This document shows, piece by piece, positions 63,031 through 64,000 of a DNA stretch of 64,000 nt. The translations under genes and the position numbers were made by a program. Source of the DNA: Variovorax paradoxus (GTDB lineage Bacteria; Pseudomonadota; Gammaproteobacteria; Burkholderiales; Burkholderiaceae_C). Location of the stretch: the NCBI RefSeq assembly GCF_029919115.1, contig NZ_CP123990.1:4552501-4616500 (forward strand). Reading direction: 5' to 3'. The notes under the pieces were generated by a model, which was not told where the DNA came from, made no database searches, and worked only from the letters and a program-made list of their open reading frames with translations. Each line of letters begins with the position of its first letter. Positions within the stretch are counted from its first letter, which is position 1.

Positions 63031-64000
63031 ATGCAGAACCGCCGCAGTTTCGTGTCGCAGTCCGCCGCCCTGGCAACTGCCGTTGCCTTCCCGCTCGTGG
63101 CCGGCGCGCAGCCCAAGGCCGTCAAGGTCGGCGTGCTGCATCCGGTCACCGGTGCGCTCGCCTATTCGGGCCAGCAGTGCCGCCTGGGTGCGCTCATGGC
63201 CATCGAGGACATCAACGCAGCGGGCGGCATCAAGTCGCTCGGCGGCGCAAAGCTCGAGGCCCTGCTCGGCGATGCGCAGTCGCAGCCGCAGGCGGGCGCT
63301 GCCGAGGTCGAGAAGATGAACGAGGCAGGCGTCTCGGCCATTGTGGGTGCGTATGCCTCGGCCATCTGCCTGGCAACCACGCAGGCTGCGGCCAAGTACA
63401 ACCTGCCGCACGTGGTGGACGTGGGCGTGGCCGACCAGATCGTGGAGCGCGGCCTGAAGAACACCTTCCGCTTCGGCCCGGGCTACAAGAAGTCGACCGA
63501 GGTGGCCATGGCCAACCTGCTGGTGCTCAACAAGGCCGCTGGCAACCCCGCCAAGACGGTGATGATCATCCACGAAGAGTCGCTCTTCGGCGCAGGCACC
63601 GCGCAGCTGCTCTCGCGCGAGCTGCCGGGCTACGGCTTCGAGGTGAAGGAGGTGGTCAAGCACGCCAACCCCACGCGCGACTTCAACAACATCGTGCTGC
63701 GCATGAAGTCGATCAACCCCGACATCGTGATTCCGGCCAACTACTACAACGAGTACGCGCTGCTCGTGCGCACCATGCAGCAGCAGAAGGTGGTGCCCAA
63801 GGCGATCTTCTCGGTGCTGGGCGGCGCGGCGTCGAGCTACAAGTTCGTGAAGGAGTTTCCGGATGCGGCCAACGGCATCATCGACTGCAACCACTGGTTC
63901 AACCCCAAGGACAAGCGCGCGCAGGACCTGCGCAAGCGCGTGGAGGCCAAGGGCCAGTTCTTCAGCTACGAGGTCTTCATGACCTACGCGTCGATGTGGC
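63031..64000 (+). CDS. ABC transporter substrate-binding protein, branched-chain amino acid type (partial)
   Basis: The window cuts this gene after 323 codons. It starts with a Tat-like signal (NRRSFVSQSAALATAVAFPLVAGA) and continues KVGVLHPVTGALAYSGQQCR, LMAIEDINAAGGIKSLGG, VSAIVGAYASAICLATTQAA and ETHHE-like IIHEESLFGAGTAQL. This is the Peripla_BP_6/LivJ group that binds amino acids, amides or aromatic acids. An AAAAGG site lies upstream. The permeases and ATPases would follow outside the window. Confidence 0.92.
   Translation, partial: MQNRRSFVSQSAALATAVAFPLVAGAQPKAVKVGVLHPVTGALAYSGQQCRLGALMAIEDINAAGGIKSLGGAKLEALLGDAQSQPQAGAAEVEKMNEAGVSAIVGAYASAICLATTQAAAKYNLPHVVDVGVADQIVERGLKNTFRFGPGYKKSTEVAMANLLVLNKAAGNPAKTVMIIHEESLFGAGTAQLLSRELPGYGFEVKEVVKHANPTRDFNNIVLRMKSINPDIVIPANYYNEYALLVRTMQQQKVVPKAIFSVLGGAASSYKFVKEFPDAANGIIDCNHWFNPKDKRAQDLRKRVEAKGQFFSYEVFMTYASMW

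Overview
The window reads as a 64 kb chromosomal segment of a GC-rich betaproteobacterium of the Comamonadaceae, most like Variovorax. This is judged from gene types and family resemblance (PhaM-like granule protein, FIST sensor, SlmA next to argB, TRAP and sugar-acid genes, a Comamonadaceae-style intergenic repeat). No tRNA, rRNA, CRISPR array, insertion sequence or phage gene was seen.

Layout. (1) 1-4.3 kb: housekeeping genes. These are the end of a PLP-dependent MocR-type regulator/aminotransferase, a PhaM-like protein, a FIST sensor, and dadA on the minus strand behind a tandem glycine riboswitch with its own promoter. (2) 4.4-47.8 kb: a very large surface-polysaccharide (probably O-antigen) locus in blocks of alternating strand. 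The plus block 4.4-23.3 kb has rfbBDAC (dTDP-L-rhamnose), a decayed sugar-dehydratase fragment, a WbqC / GtrB-like / methyltransferase / acetyltransferase / beta-propeller / GtrA / methyltransferase / WecE group, the three UDP-L-FucNAc genes, a 1097-residue GT41 protein and a multi-spanning protein. The minus block 36.2-23.3 kb starts with gmd. It holds an FkbM-like protein, an N-acetyltransferase, GDP-perosamine synthase and three GT4 enzymes. It ends in a compact dTDP-Fuc3NAc (or Qui3NAc) cassette: aminotransferase, GtrB-like GT2, fused acetyltransferase/ketoisomerase, GtrA and a 724-residue membrane protein. Then come a 1092-residue two-domain GT4 enzyme, manC-wzm-wzt (minus), three GT2 enzymes, and a WecA/MraY-type initiating transferase. 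(3) 47.8-53 kb: argB, galE, slmA, a DUF1326/DUF2182 pair and a DMT exporter. (4) 53-62.1 kb: a sugar-acid uptake and catabolism region around a FadR-type regulator, with Ldh-family dehydrogenase, UxaA-family dehydratase and TRAP transporter on one strand, two SDRs and an FAH-family hydrolase on the other. (5) 62.2-64 kb: a HutC-type regulator and the start of a branched-chain-amino-acid-type binding protein, cut by the window end.

Working together: the polysaccharide locus encodes activated L-rhamnose, a 4-amino-4,6-dideoxyhexose, L-FucNAc, a 3-acetamido-3,6-dideoxyhexose and N-acyl-perosamine. It also has a lipid-carrier primer (WecA-like), many glycosyltransferases and an ABC exporter (Wzm/Wzt). 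Two GtrA/GtrB-like pairs, each with a large membrane protein in the same block, suggest periplasmic side-branch addition from polyprenyl-phosphate sugars; this is inference. The catabolic region fits a non-phosphorylating route (dehydration, oxidation, hydrolysis to pyruvate plus lactate-like product) for an unidentified sugar acid.
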